In this document: one piece after another, positions 1 through 6,284 of the stretch
How the letters are laid out: the number at the start of each line of letters is the position of its first letter
Position numbering within the stretch: the first letter of the stretch is position 1
Source: JACOVP01 sp964390715
GTDB lineage: Archaea > Nanobdellota > Nanobdellia > SCGC-AAA011-G17 > UBA489
DNA: 10,134 nt
Direction of reading: 5' to 3'
NCBI GenBank assembly: GCA_964390715.1
Contig: CAYMIM010000038.1
Coordinates: 1-10,134 of the forward strand
The notes under the pieces: model-generated
The model's input: only the letters and a program-made list of their open reading frames with translations
What the model was told of the DNA's origin: nothing
Database searches by the model: none
Position numbers and translations under genes: made by a program

Positions 1-1734
1 AAATGTTATCAAAAGAGTTCCTGTACCCATGGCAGCTATATCATTGTGCGCTATACCATAAGCTAACAAAACAGCGCCCACAACTATGGATAAAATTCCT
101 CCTACAGTCGCCACTGCTGATGATGATCCTGCTGCAGTTTCTGATGCTATGCCTATTGATTTAAGAGCGACAAGAGCATTAGTGGTGCCTACTAATAAAT
201 AGAAGACAGCCGCTCCCGCTAACGCCACGCCAAGAGCTGTGTAGTATTGTCCTGAAGTAAGTACATTAAGATCACGTAAAGAATATTCTAAAGCTTTTTG
301 CAGACTAACCATCCCTCCAAAGACACCATAAGTGCTCCAGTTATTCCAAGTTTCTTCGCTGATAGTTGTTGGAGTTGGTCCTCGAATTCTTCCTGTCCAT
401 GCTGCTTGTAATCCGGCGTCGCTTCGTTTGCCGATCACGTTCAAATTAGCTCCGCAGTCTCCTTTACTTTTGCAAAATTTCGCTGCGTCATCAAAAAATT
501 CTTGTGTTTCACATTGACAATTGCCTACGCATTTCCAGCTGGCAAAATTATTTTTCTTCACATAAGTCACAGGACATTTGACATTCCCTTGTGTACAAAT
601 ATCACTACCTTCTCTCTTAGGATTTGTTCTGTCTTCACCATCAGATTTCCAAAAAGCAAACCCTCGTTGCACAGTGGAGAGATTTTCAACGATTAAAGAA
701 TCATGAAGTTCATTAGGAATACATTGTGAGTTTGTTAAAGTTCTATCAGTAACAGTAATTTTTGCTTGCACACAAACTTCTTCTCTAAAATCTCTGCAAG
801 GTTCTACCACTTCTTGTCCATTCAGGCAAAGATGTCGGTACTGTCTGCTCCCAACGCGATCCCTAAAATCGCCAGTGCCAGATTCATACACGCACCAGCT
901 TTCTCCATTGTAACGGAATTTGCCCATTTGTGGATCATGCGTATTCGTAGAAAAATCTTGTGTATCTTGACAATCTACAGATTTACAAACTGCGTTCCCA
1001 TTAACCAGACCACACTGCGTTCCTTTGGTGTAATCACAGTCTTCTGCGATGCCTTCTTTGTTGCCTGCGTTGTCAAACCAGTAAACATCATCACTACCTG
1101 TAACACAAGCAGTATGATCTTTTGATTTAGTCTTGCAAAGTAAAGAGGGATCACTGCAATATTTGCCTTGAGAAAAATCACCAGTACATTGTCCTCGAGT
1201 AGAATAAGTACAGCCATCTTTTTGTACACAGCAACCTTCTTCAGTAGCGCGACATTGGTTAATACACGAAAGTTCATTAGTAACAGAAGAATCAAAAGTT
1301 GCTTGTCCTTGTAAAGAAGGATAGCGATTAGTCATAAGAGTGCAAGATGATTCTGTTCGTAAGCTGCATTGATTTCCAATCTGACAACATCCCTGTTTAC
1401 ATTGTTGGATGTCGCAATTAGGACTAGCTGCTAGAGGTGTTCCTCCTCGTTGACTGCAGGTGCTTGCGGAAACTTGCTTGTAACAGACACCATTCAAGGC
1501 GTCAACACAACACACAGGTTGACAAAAAGTAGTTTTATCACAAGTTGTAAAAGCGGTATTATATTGGGGATCGCAATCACGTTTGGCTGTATAAATACAA
1601 GACTCTCCAGAAGTGGTCTTTTCACAGCAGGCATCCTCTCTTGCTTGGACAGGAGGCGCTAAAAGAGAGATAGTGAAGAGAGAGCAGAGTAGAATACAAC
1701 ATTGAATAAGCGCTTTGATACGCAAATAGCCCAT
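1..1734 (-). CDS. Large exported cysteine-rich membrane protein, 3' end beyond the left edge
   Basis: The frame is open for all 578 codons from the ATG at 1734 to base 1, so the C-terminus is missing. Residues 1-31 are a signal peptide with a hydrophobic core and a VQA cleavage site. The exported part holds 41 cysteines, all between residues 36 and 427. Residues 36-200 form four tandem six-cysteine modules beginning at CC pairs 36/37, 75/76, 116/117 and 168/169. Further landmarks are YWFDNAGN (218-225), GSRQYRHLC (295-303), EPCRDFREEVC (311-321) and KGDCG (424-428). Hydrophobic Gly/Ala-rich segments near 500-530 and 541-562 look like membrane spans. From memory, similar large cysteine-rich proteins occur in DPANN archaea without an assigned function. 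A surface or attachment role is inference. The start is fixed by a strong Shine-Dalgarno sequence. Confidence 0.88.
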   Translation of the reverse strand, partial: MGYLRIKALIQCCILLCSLFTISLLAPPVQAREDACCEKTTSGESCIYTAKRDCDPQYNTAFTTCDKTTFCQPVCCVDALNGVCYKQVSASTCSQRGGTPLAASPNCDIQQCKQGCCQIGNQCSLRTESSCTLMTNRYPSLQGQATFDSSVTNELSCINQCRATEEGCCVQKDGCTYSTRGQCTGDFSQGKYCSDPSLLCKTKSKDHTACVTGSDDVYWFDNAGNKEGIAEDCDYTKGTQCGLVNGNAVCKSVDCQDTQDFSTNTHDPQMGKFRYNGESWCVYESGTGDFRDRVGSRQYRHLCLNGQEVVEPCRDFREEVCVQAKITVTDRTLTNSQCIPNELHDSLIVENLSTVQRGFAFWKSDGEDRTNPKREGSDICTQGNVKCPVTYVKKNNFASWKCVGNCQCETQEFFDDAAKFCKSKGDCGANLNVIGKRSDAGLQAAWTGRIRGPTPTTISEETWNNWSTYGVFGGMVSLQKALEYSLRDLNVLTSGQYYTALGVALAGAAVFYLLVGTTNALVALKSIGIASETAAGSSSAVATVGGILSIVVGAVLLAYGIAHNDIAAMGTGTLLITF

Positions 1735-1737
1735 AGG

Positions 1738-1748
1738 TCACCTCTCCT
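1738..1748 (-). promoter_or_regulatory. Shine-Dalgarno sequence of the cysteine-rich protein gene
   Basis: On the minus strand this reads AGGAGAGGTGA, ending three bases before the ATG. It contains GAGGTGA, which pairs with the 3' end of archaeal 16S rRNA. It is the clearest ribosome binding site in the window and fixes the start at 1734. Most other starts here have none. Confidence 0.75.
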
Positions 1749-1770
1749 GAGAGAAATGACGCTTCTTATT

Positions 1771-1781
1771 CTTTAAAAAGG
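1771..1781 (-). promoter_or_regulatory. Probable TATA box of the cysteine-rich protein gene
   Basis: The minus strand reads CTTTTTAAAG, preceded by an A/C-rich BRE-like stretch. A start of transcription about 25 nt downstream would leave a leader of roughly 15 nt that just includes the Shine-Dalgarno sequence. The position is plausible but the box is only moderately close to consensus. Confidence 0.45.
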
Positions 1782-1786
1782 TTGCC

Positions 1787-1799
1787 AAAAAGAAAAAAA
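1787..1799 (-). terminator. Oligo-T terminator after PCNA
   Basis: Directly after the PCNA stop the minus strand reads seven T, one C, five T. Archaeal RNA polymerase terminates at such T-runs without needing a hairpin. It separates PCNA from the downstream cysteine-rich gene. Confidence 0.6.
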
Positions 1800-2549
1800 T
1801 CAGTCATTAGCTACTCTAGGCGCCAGAATAAAACTCAATTGTAATTTGTCTTTGACTAAGTAGTCCACTTTCAAGGGATAATCTTTGTTGAATTGCAAAG
1901 TCATCTTGTTTGCTAATTTTGCTCCCTTCAAAATCTTCTTCAGATATTCGATGGAGTATTTTGCTTTGATAGTTTCTTTGCCTGGCGATTTGATAATAGT
2001 TTCTTCATCAGCGTGTAATTCTGTGCGCGCGTCATTCAAGTTGCTCTCGGCTTCAACACAGAAAGTGTCTTTCATCACAACTAAAGCGACAGACTCAGAA
2101 ACAACATCCATGTCTTGCACTGCTTCATCAAATCTATAGCTCAACGTGTCAATCTTCACAGGAAAAGTCAATTCAGGAATCTTGTGTTCTTTGTCTTCCA
2201 TATCAATCAGTGCTAGATTAAAGGTGCGTGTCGCTTCGCTTTTCAATTGTAACCGAAGTCTATGTTTCTCTTCATCCAATTCAATAGTTAAAACATCAGA
2301 AGGCTTCACTCTGCGTAAAATAGTTTTGAAAGCGTCTAGATTAATCGCAACACTTACGGGCTTATCAACTTTATATTCAGTAAAAGCGCTGCTCAAAAGA
2401 GTAAAATGAACCATGGCGACATTGGCGGGATCCATAGCTACTAATTTGATCTGATTTTTGTCAATTTTGAAAATAACGTCATTCACAAGCTCAGAAACCA
2501 CATTAATAGAATCGACTAAAATACGTGGTTCTTCAAGTGTAAGCTTCAT
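1800..2549 (-). CDS. pcn: DNA polymerase sliding clamp PCNA
   Basis: This is the homotrimeric ring that tethers DNA polymerases, ligase, FEN1 and other PIP-box proteins to DNA. The 249 residues match the usual archaeal PCNA length. Family features visible are VAMDPANVAMV (residues 37-47), the interdomain connecting loop around DMEDKEHKIPEL (about 116-127), and the C-terminal NKDYPLKVDYLV followed by LSFILAPRVAND. The second of these ends is the PCNA hallmark strand that docks clients. The start at MKLTL follows a G-rich stretch (AGGGGGAT). It appears to have its own promoter in the 89-nt gap after TFS and to end at a T-run, so it can be made independently of the upstream transcription genes. 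It uses no ATA isoleucine codons (0 of 17). Confidence 0.97.
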   Translation of the reverse strand: MKLTLEEPRILVDSINVVSELVNDVIFKIDKNQIKLVAMDPANVAMVHFTLLSSAFTEYKVDKPVSVAINLDAFKTILRRVKPSDVLTIELDEEKHRLRLQLKSEATRTFNLALIDMEDKEHKIPELTFPVKIDTLSYRFDEAVQDMDVVSESVALVVMKDTFCVEAESNLNDARTELHADEETIIKSPGKETIKAKYSIEYLKKILKGAKLANKMTLQFNKDYPLKVDYLVKDKLQLSFILAPRVAND

Positions 2550-2579
2550 TATATCCCCCTGCTAAAATCACAGAATTTG

Positions 2580-2587
2580 ATTTATAA
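2580..2587 (-). promoter_or_regulatory. Probable TATA box of PCNA
   Basis: The minus strand reads TTATAAAT, centred about 34 nt upstream of the PCNA ATG. This predicts a short leader of around 9 nt. The G-rich AGGGGGAT (2553-2560) would lie at or near the transcript 5' end. Confidence 0.5.
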
Positions 2588-2611
2588 TGATTATGGTAGT
2601 TCAAGCCATAG

Positions 2612-2636
2612 ATAAAAATAACTCCGACTAAGTGGA
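2612..2636 (-). terminator. Possible terminator after TFS
   Basis: Just past the TFS stop the minus strand has CTCC, an 8-nt loop and GGAG, followed by TTATTTTTAT. The stem is only 4 bp, so the T-rich part probably matters more than the hairpin. It would close the MBF1-to-TFS cluster before the PCNA promoter. Confidence 0.35.
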
Positions 2637-2638
2637 GA

Positions 2639-2968
2639 TTACTTAGAAGCTCGCCAGGTATGATTGCACTTGACACACTTGAAAAATCTCGTTTCTGCTT
2701 CATCGCCGGCTCGTGTCTGGACTAGCCAATAGAATGCTTCTTTATGCTGGCATTTTGGACAAGTCTCTTGAACCTTGGGCAAGATATCTACACGTTTGGT
2801 GATGACTTCAATATCATCTTTTTTAGATTGGATAACTGTCTCTTTCAAGATAAGTTTCTCTTTTTTGTTGGTGGAGTAGCTGCACGACGCGCAACTTAAA
2901 CGCATTTTTCCCGTAGTTTTGGTTTTCTTCGGAACAATAATCGCTCCACATTTAGGACAGAACATCAT
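2639..2968 (-). CDS. tfs: Transcription factor S (TFS), transcript cleavage factor
   Basis: TFS is the archaeal TFIIS/Rpo9-like protein that enters the RNA polymerase secondary channel and stimulates cleavage of backtracked RNA. The 109-residue length is typical. The N-terminal zinc ribbon uses C4, C7, C26 and C29. The C-terminal ribbon uses C70, C73, C98 and C101. Between the last two pairs lies TRAGDEAETRFFKC, with the acidic pair D89-E90 that supplies the catalytic acids; most relatives have RSADEPET here, so G88 and A91 are mild variants. The gene overlaps signal peptidase by ATGA (stop 2965-2967, start 2966-2968), indicating translational coupling. A second Met follows directly, so either may initiate. 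Confidence 0.96.
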   Translation of the reverse strand: MMFCPKCGAIIVPKKTKTTGKMRLSCASCSYSTNKKEKLILKETVIQSKKDDIEVITKRVDILPKVQETCPKCQHKEAFYWLVQTRAGDEAETRFFKCVKCNHTWRASK

Positions 2969-3549
2969 GAGAACACGCCACCCAATAACTGCACAAAGCC
3001 AATCTTAATCCAGCCTAGATAAGGTAAGCGAAGAATTGCTTTTCCTGTTCTTTGAATTTGCTCTTCACGAACGATATCGCGGTCAGGAGAGGGATTATTA
3101 TCTCCTTTCGTTATAAAAGAATATGAGCTGTTGTCTTCAGTAATGTTGACCACCCTATGAATAATGGGATTCACATGCCGTGAACTTTCGTAGACCAGCA
3201 CATCTCCCGTTTTAATAGCTTTCGGTTGTACTCCTTTTAAGACCATGATATCTCCTTTGTTAAATCCATTTTTGAAAGGAAATTGAATAAACTGGTCTTT
3301 GGTAATCTCTTGTGCAGTATACCAATTCGTTGCTTCCCACCAAGTGTCAAACGATTGTCCATTATGTTCCATAGATCCAGAAACAACCGCGACAATAGGA
3401 TAAGCAGTCCCCAGTAAAAGTCCCACACCAGGATAGATAATAAATTTGACCAGAACAAAAGCTAAGATCAAGTTGACAAACCAGGATAAGAGAGAATCCT
3501 CATACCATAAGAATTGCCAAAGTTTTTTTAAGAATGGTAGGAAACCCAT
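2965..3549 (-). CDS. Signal peptidase I, archaeal/ER type
   Basis: This is a membrane-bound serine protease that removes signal peptides from Sec-exported proteins. Hydrophobic residues 20-38 form the N-terminal anchor. Box B is VVSGSMEH with the nucleophile Ser59. IIHRVV carries His131, replacing the lysine of bacterial LepB as in Sec11/SPC enzymes. TKGDNN supplies Asp150. The 194-residue length is normal for archaea. The stretch between Ser59 and His131 is slightly long and tryptophan-rich (WWEATNW). It starts 18 nt after the Rpo11 stop without a Shine-Dalgarno sequence. A TATA-like GTTTAAGA (3576-3583, minus strand) sits about 30 nt upstream inside rpo11, so it may be partly transcribed on its own. 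It probably processes the exported cysteine-rich protein encoded further downstream. Confidence 0.95.
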   Translation of the reverse strand: MGFLPFLKKLWQFLWYEDSLLSWFVNLILAFVLVKFIIYPGVGLLLGTAYPIVAVVSGSMEHNGQSFDTWWEATNWYTAQEITKDQFIQFPFKNGFNKGDIMVLKGVQPKAIKTGDVLVYESSRHVNPIIHRVVNITEDNSSYSFITKGDNNPSPDRDIVREEQIQRTGKAILRLPYLGWIKIGFVQLLGGVFS

Positions 3550-3567
3550 GACTATGCGTTAAGAAAA

Positions 3568-3837
3568 TTAAAGCTTCTTAAACTTTTCTTGTAACTCTTC
3601 AGTTTTTTTCTGCAGTCGTTCTACAGCTGCGCTCAAAAGAGCTACAGGATCTTGTTTGTCAGACTCAACAACAAAGATCGGTTGGGATACTAAGGAATGT
3701 TCGATAGCGTAACCTGCTATTTCTGGTGATTTACCCAGCCACAATTCCTTGCGAAGAATATTACAGAAGGTATGTCCCTCTCCTACAAGCTCAAATTTTA
3801 AGCGTTGTTTGGTATGCTCAAGAACAGTGATTTCCAT
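3568..3837 (-). CDS. rpo11: DNA-directed RNA polymerase subunit Rpo11 (RpoL)
   Basis: Rpo11 pairs with Rpo3 to form the assembly platform of archaeal RNA polymerase, like eukaryotic Rpb11. The 89-residue product begins MEITVLEHT, as the family does. It shows FELVGEGHTFCNILRKELW (about 15-33) and AGYAIEHSLVSQPIFVVES (about 40-58), the two conserved segments, then a charged C-terminal helix ending KFKKL. A longer frame reaches an ATG at 3894, but the 19 extra residues do not fit the family and would overlap the methyltransferase end. A TATA box at 3860-3868 sits 26-27 nt before the chosen start with no Shine-Dalgarno sequence, supporting a leaderless mRNA starting at 3837. Confidence 0.95.
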   Translation of the reverse strand: MEITVLEHTKQRLKFELVGEGHTFCNILRKELWLGKSPEIAGYAIEHSLVSQPIFVVESDKQDPVALLSAAVERLQKKTEELQEKFKKL

Positions 3838-3859
3838 AAGGTAGAGTGTCCAAAAAGCA

Positions 3860-3868
3860 TTTTTAAAC
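3860..3868 (-). promoter_or_regulatory. BRE/TATA element of rpo11 near the methyltransferase 3' end
   Basis: The minus strand reads GTTTAAAAA preceded by purine-rich AGAAAG (BRE). Its centre is about 26 nt upstream of the Rpo11 ATG, the usual archaeal distance to a transcription start. It lies in the 35-nt gap just after the methyltransferase stop (3873-3875). Confidence 0.65.
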
Positions 3869-3872
3869 CTTT

Positions 3873-4496
3873 CTATAAGCGTTCTAGTCGCCAAATCCCT
3901 ACAGGAACCCTATAGATTCTTTTCGTATGGAATACTTGTGTCTTTTTGAGCGGAAACTCAGTAGGTTGAAGAGAAGTAACACGGAACTTATGGTCTTTGG
4001 CAAGAGTAGCTATGAAGGATTTGCTTTCTATTTTATGGATGGTATAAATAACGTCAGCAACAGTCATAGCGCGTTCCAAGAAAGCTCGATCAGCATGCTC
4101 CTGCTGCACGCCAAAAGGGGGATTTTGGAGGACAACATCAACTTTTTTCGAAAAAGAATCTACAGATTGTAAAAGAAACTCAGCTGAAACAGTTTTCCCA
4201 CTCGTAGTTTTGATCAGTGCGAAATTTTCTTTCGCTAGAGATAATGATATATCGTCAACATCAATAAAATAAACTTTTTTAGCTCCAAGCAATAATGCTC
4301 CTAATCCAAGAATGCCAGTGCCACAACCAAAGTCTGCTATTGTTTTTCCTAGAATATCTCCTTGAAGTGAAGCGTCCCATAAAAGTTGTGCCGCTAATTC
4401 ACTATCAGTCGCATATTGTTCAAGGTTTGCGGAAGGTTTTGTAAACGTTTGCAGCTGAGAAAGCTGAATCGCTAAATCTTTTTTCTTCAGTATCAT
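3873..4496 (-). CDS. METTL5-like N6-adenine RNA methyltransferase (COG2263-type)
   Basis: This is an SAM-dependent Rossmann-fold methyltransferase of 207 residues. It has LEQYATDSELAAQLLW (25-40), which matches the EQYxT start of the METTL5 family, and motif I DFGCGTGILG (55-64). D79 binds SAM ribose, and NPPFG (125-129) is the motif IV of enzymes that methylate an exocyclic adenine amine. IYTIHK (about 150-155) is also a METTL5-family feature. Human METTL5 with TRMT112 makes m6A in small-subunit rRNA, so an rRNA target is likely here by homology. An archaeal Trm112 partner is expected but not in the window. Its ATG overlaps the MBF1 stop (ATGA, 4493-4496), so the two are translationally coupled. 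Confidence 0.9.
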   Translation of the reverse strand: MILKKKDLAIQLSQLQTFTKPSANLEQYATDSELAAQLLWDASLQGDILGKTIADFGCGTGILGLGALLLGAKKVYFIDVDDISLSLAKENFALIKTTSGKTVSAEFLLQSVDSFSKKVDVVLQNPPFGVQQEHADRAFLERAMTVADVIYTIHKIESKSFIATLAKDHKFRVTSLQPTEFPLKKTQVFHTKRIYRVPVGIWRLERL

Positions 4497-4951
4497 GATT
4501 TTTTCCGAATGTTGACTAGATCACCGATAGTAAGGGCTCCATCTCGGGAAGAAGTGAGTTTTTCTGGAGGTGCATAGACTTGGATGAGAGTGATGTGTAG
4601 GAATTTTTCCAATGCTCGCGCTAAAGCTAAGGAGAGTTGTAAGCTTCCAGATTCAATATGTTGGATAACAGATTCCTTTTCTTTGACTGCTTGCGCTAGC
4701 TCTTTTTGCTGTAGACCTCTGTGTTCGCGCGCTTGTTTGATAAGTCGCGAGAAATCTTCAACAATAATCTCGTCCATTTCCGCTTCGGCACGTTGGCGAG
4801 CGCGTTGTGCTGCTGGTTGTTCAGAAGGCTGGATTGGCTTAGGTAAAATTTTACCGTGTTTTGCGCAAGGTGCGCAGACCTGAAGAGTAGTACCTTCTAT
4901 AAGGGCAGGAGTTAAAGGTTTCATCGATCCACACATATCACAGCTAGTCAT
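4493..4951 (-). CDS. mbf1: Archaeal multiprotein bridging factor 1 (aMBF1)
   Basis: The 152-residue protein has an N-terminal zinc ribbon (C4, C7, C26, C29), a charged and Gln/Ala-rich linker (about 38-60), and a Cro/C1-type helix-turn-helix. The HTH spans about 66-122 and includes IKQAREHRGLQQKELAQAV and VIQHIESGSLQLS. This is the arrangement of archaeal MBF1. The eukaryotic homologue bridges activators and TBP, while the archaeal protein has been associated with ribosomes in Sulfolobus. A dual transcription/translation role fits its place at the head of a cluster containing an rRNA methyltransferase, Rpo11 and TFS. A TATA box about 30 nt upstream and no Shine-Dalgarno sequence point to a leaderless or nearly leaderless mRNA. 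Confidence 0.93.
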   Translation of the reverse strand: MTSCDMCGSMKPLTPALIEGTTLQVCAPCAKHGKILPKPIQPSEQPAAQRARQRAEAEMDEIIVEDFSRLIKQAREHRGLQQKELAQAVKEKESVIQHIESGSLQLSLALARALEKFLHITLIQVYAPPEKLTSSRDGALTIGDLVNIRKKS

Positions 4952-4975
4952 GATAGCTAACTAAAACAGAAAGTT

Positions 4976-4985
4976 CTTTAAATAA
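4976..4985 (-). promoter_or_regulatory. TATA box of the MBF1 cluster
   Basis: The minus strand reads TTATTTAAAG, centred about 30 nt upstream of the MBF1 ATG. It is the outward half of a divergent promoter region shared with the glycosyltransferase. Confidence 0.6.
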
Positions 4986-4990
4986 GTTGT

Positions 4991-5002
4991 GCTAAAAATA
5001 GC
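4991..5002 (+). repeat. Short inverted repeat between the divergent promoters
   Basis: GCTA-AAAA-TAGC is a perfect 4-bp inverted repeat lying between the MBF1 and glycosyltransferase TATA boxes. Nearby, TATAGG occurs twice (5011-5016 and 5018-5023). Either could be an operator, but elements this short also arise by chance in AT-rich DNA. Confidence 0.3.
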
Positions 5003-5026
5003 TCAGAAATTATAGGGTATAGGAAC

Positions 5027-5036
5027 ATTTAAAAAA
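5027..5036 (+). promoter_or_regulatory. TATA box of the glycosyltransferase operon
   Basis: ATTTAAAAAA with GGAAC directly upstream (BRE-like) is centred about 30 nt before the ATG at 5061. There is no Shine-Dalgarno sequence before that ATG, so a leaderless or nearly leaderless mRNA is expected. Confidence 0.6.
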
Positions 5037-5060
5037 GAGCCATATTTTAGGTTACTACCG

Positions 5061-6284
5061 ATGGAGTATGTTCTCTGGGTTTTTGCGTACATCTCTCTTT
5101 TTGTTACTCTTTTCTGGCTTCAAGTGCCGGAAGTACAGGTAAAAACAAAATTAGAGAAGAAAATAGCTGCTGAGTTTCCAACAGTTAGTATTCTCATCCC
5201 AGCTTATAATGAAGGCGAGACTATTAAAGCGACAATCCAGTCGCTCCATCAGCTAAACTATCCGCAAAATAAACTTCAAATAATAGTTATTGACGACGGA
5301 AGTACAGACAACACTTATCAGCAGGCCAACAAATTCAAGAATATTCTTGTTCTGCGGCAAACAAATAAAGGCAAAGGAGCTGCGCTCAACTACGGATTAC
5401 AACACGCGAAGGGAGAATTCGTGTCTTGTTTAGATGCGGACAGTTATATGTGCCCTGACAGTCTCAAACAACTAATCCCCCATTTTGTAGACAAACGTAT
5501 GGGCGCGGTTATCTGTGCCATACGTGCAAAAAACACTGAAAGGATACTTGAAAAACTACAAAGATTAGAGTATATCTTCGCAGCGTTCATGCGAAAACTT
5601 ATGTCGATGGTGAATACACTATATATTACGCCAGGAGTCCTTAGCACATATAGAACATCGGTACTAAAACAGCTAGAAGGTTTTGATGAAAATAGAAACA
5701 ACCTCACCGAGGATTTTGAGATAGCGTTACATCTTCATAGCGAAGGATATAAGATTAAGATAGAAACAAAAAGTATAGGGTATACAAATGTTCCGCAAAC
5801 ACTTCATGCGCATTATAACCAAAGAGTCAGGTGGTACAGGGGATTTATCTATAATACTTTCAAATATAAATATATGATTTTCAACAATAAATATGGCATG
5901 ATGGGCATGTTCCAACTCCCTCTCGCTATCCTCTCAGTTTTGATGCTTTTTACAACTATTTCAATTATTGGCTATCAAGTTCTCTATAGAAGCGTAGGAC
6001 TTATTGTGGATATCCTTAACTTAAAAACTAATTTTTTTATGCTCTTCAAGATTCCTAATATAAAGTTAACGCTCTTAAATGTAGATATACGTATTTGGTT
6101 CCCTGTAACTATTATCTTTATATTAATTACTTATTTGTTCATCAGAGCGCACAGAGATGCGCGCGAAAGATGGAAGTTTATGGAGATCTATCCTCTTTAT
6201 TTCGTCTATTATCCTTATCTTCAAATGATATATTGGATAACCGCCATTTTTAAGGAAAGTATTAATGCAAAAAGAAAATGGTGA
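5061..6284 (+). CDS. Processive family 2 membrane glycosyltransferase
   Basis: The 407-residue enzyme has an N-terminal membrane helix (about 3-21), a cytoplasmic GT-A catalytic domain, and three C-terminal hydrophobic spans (about 283-306, 347-368 and 379-398). Catalytic signatures are ILIPAYNEG (44-52), DDGSTDN (78-84), the metal-binding DAD (125-127), TED with the catalytic base (216-218), and QRVRW (254-258). TED plus QxxRW is the signature of processive synthases of the cellulose, chitin, hyaluronan and PgaC type, which polymerise and extrude a polysaccharide. The sugar cannot be told from sequence. Its stop overlaps the next gene by 7 nt. Thirteen of 42 isoleucines use ATA by my count, unlike the flanking housekeeping genes. 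Confidence 0.92.
   Translation: MEYVLWVFAYISLFVTLFWLQVPEVQVKTKLEKKIAAEFPTVSILIPAYNEGETIKATIQSLHQLNYPQNKLQIIVIDDGSTDNTYQQANKFKNILVLRQTNKGKGAALNYGLQHAKGEFVSCLDADSYMCPDSLKQLIPHFVDKRMGAVICAIRAKNTERILEKLQRLEYIFAAFMRKLMSMVNTLYITPGVLSTYRTSVLKQLEGFDENRNNLTEDFEIALHLHSEGYKIKIETKSIGYTNVPQTLHAHYNQRVRWYRGFIYNTFKYKYMIFNNKYGMMGMFQLPLAILSVLMLFTTISIIGYQVLYRSVGLIVDILNLKTNFFMLFKIPNIKLTLLNVDIRIWFPVTIIFILITYLFIRAHRDARERWKFMEIYPLYFVYYPYLQMIYWITAIFKESINAKRKW

Noticed and set aside
975..1295. A 106-residue minus-strand frame beginning MILLLL, and several plus-strand frames between 332 and 1662
   Set aside because: They lie inside the continuous 578-codon cysteine-rich gene, in other frames, and have no family features or start signals.
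1134..1629. Tandem DNA repeat or CRISPR-like array in the cysteine-module region
   Set aside because: The repetition is only in cysteine spacing at the protein level. There are no conserved DNA repeat units or spacers.
3838..3894. Longer Rpo11 start at 3894
   Set aside because: The extra 19 residues are not in the family, overlap the methyltransferase gene, and lie upstream of the TATA box that places transcription at 3837.
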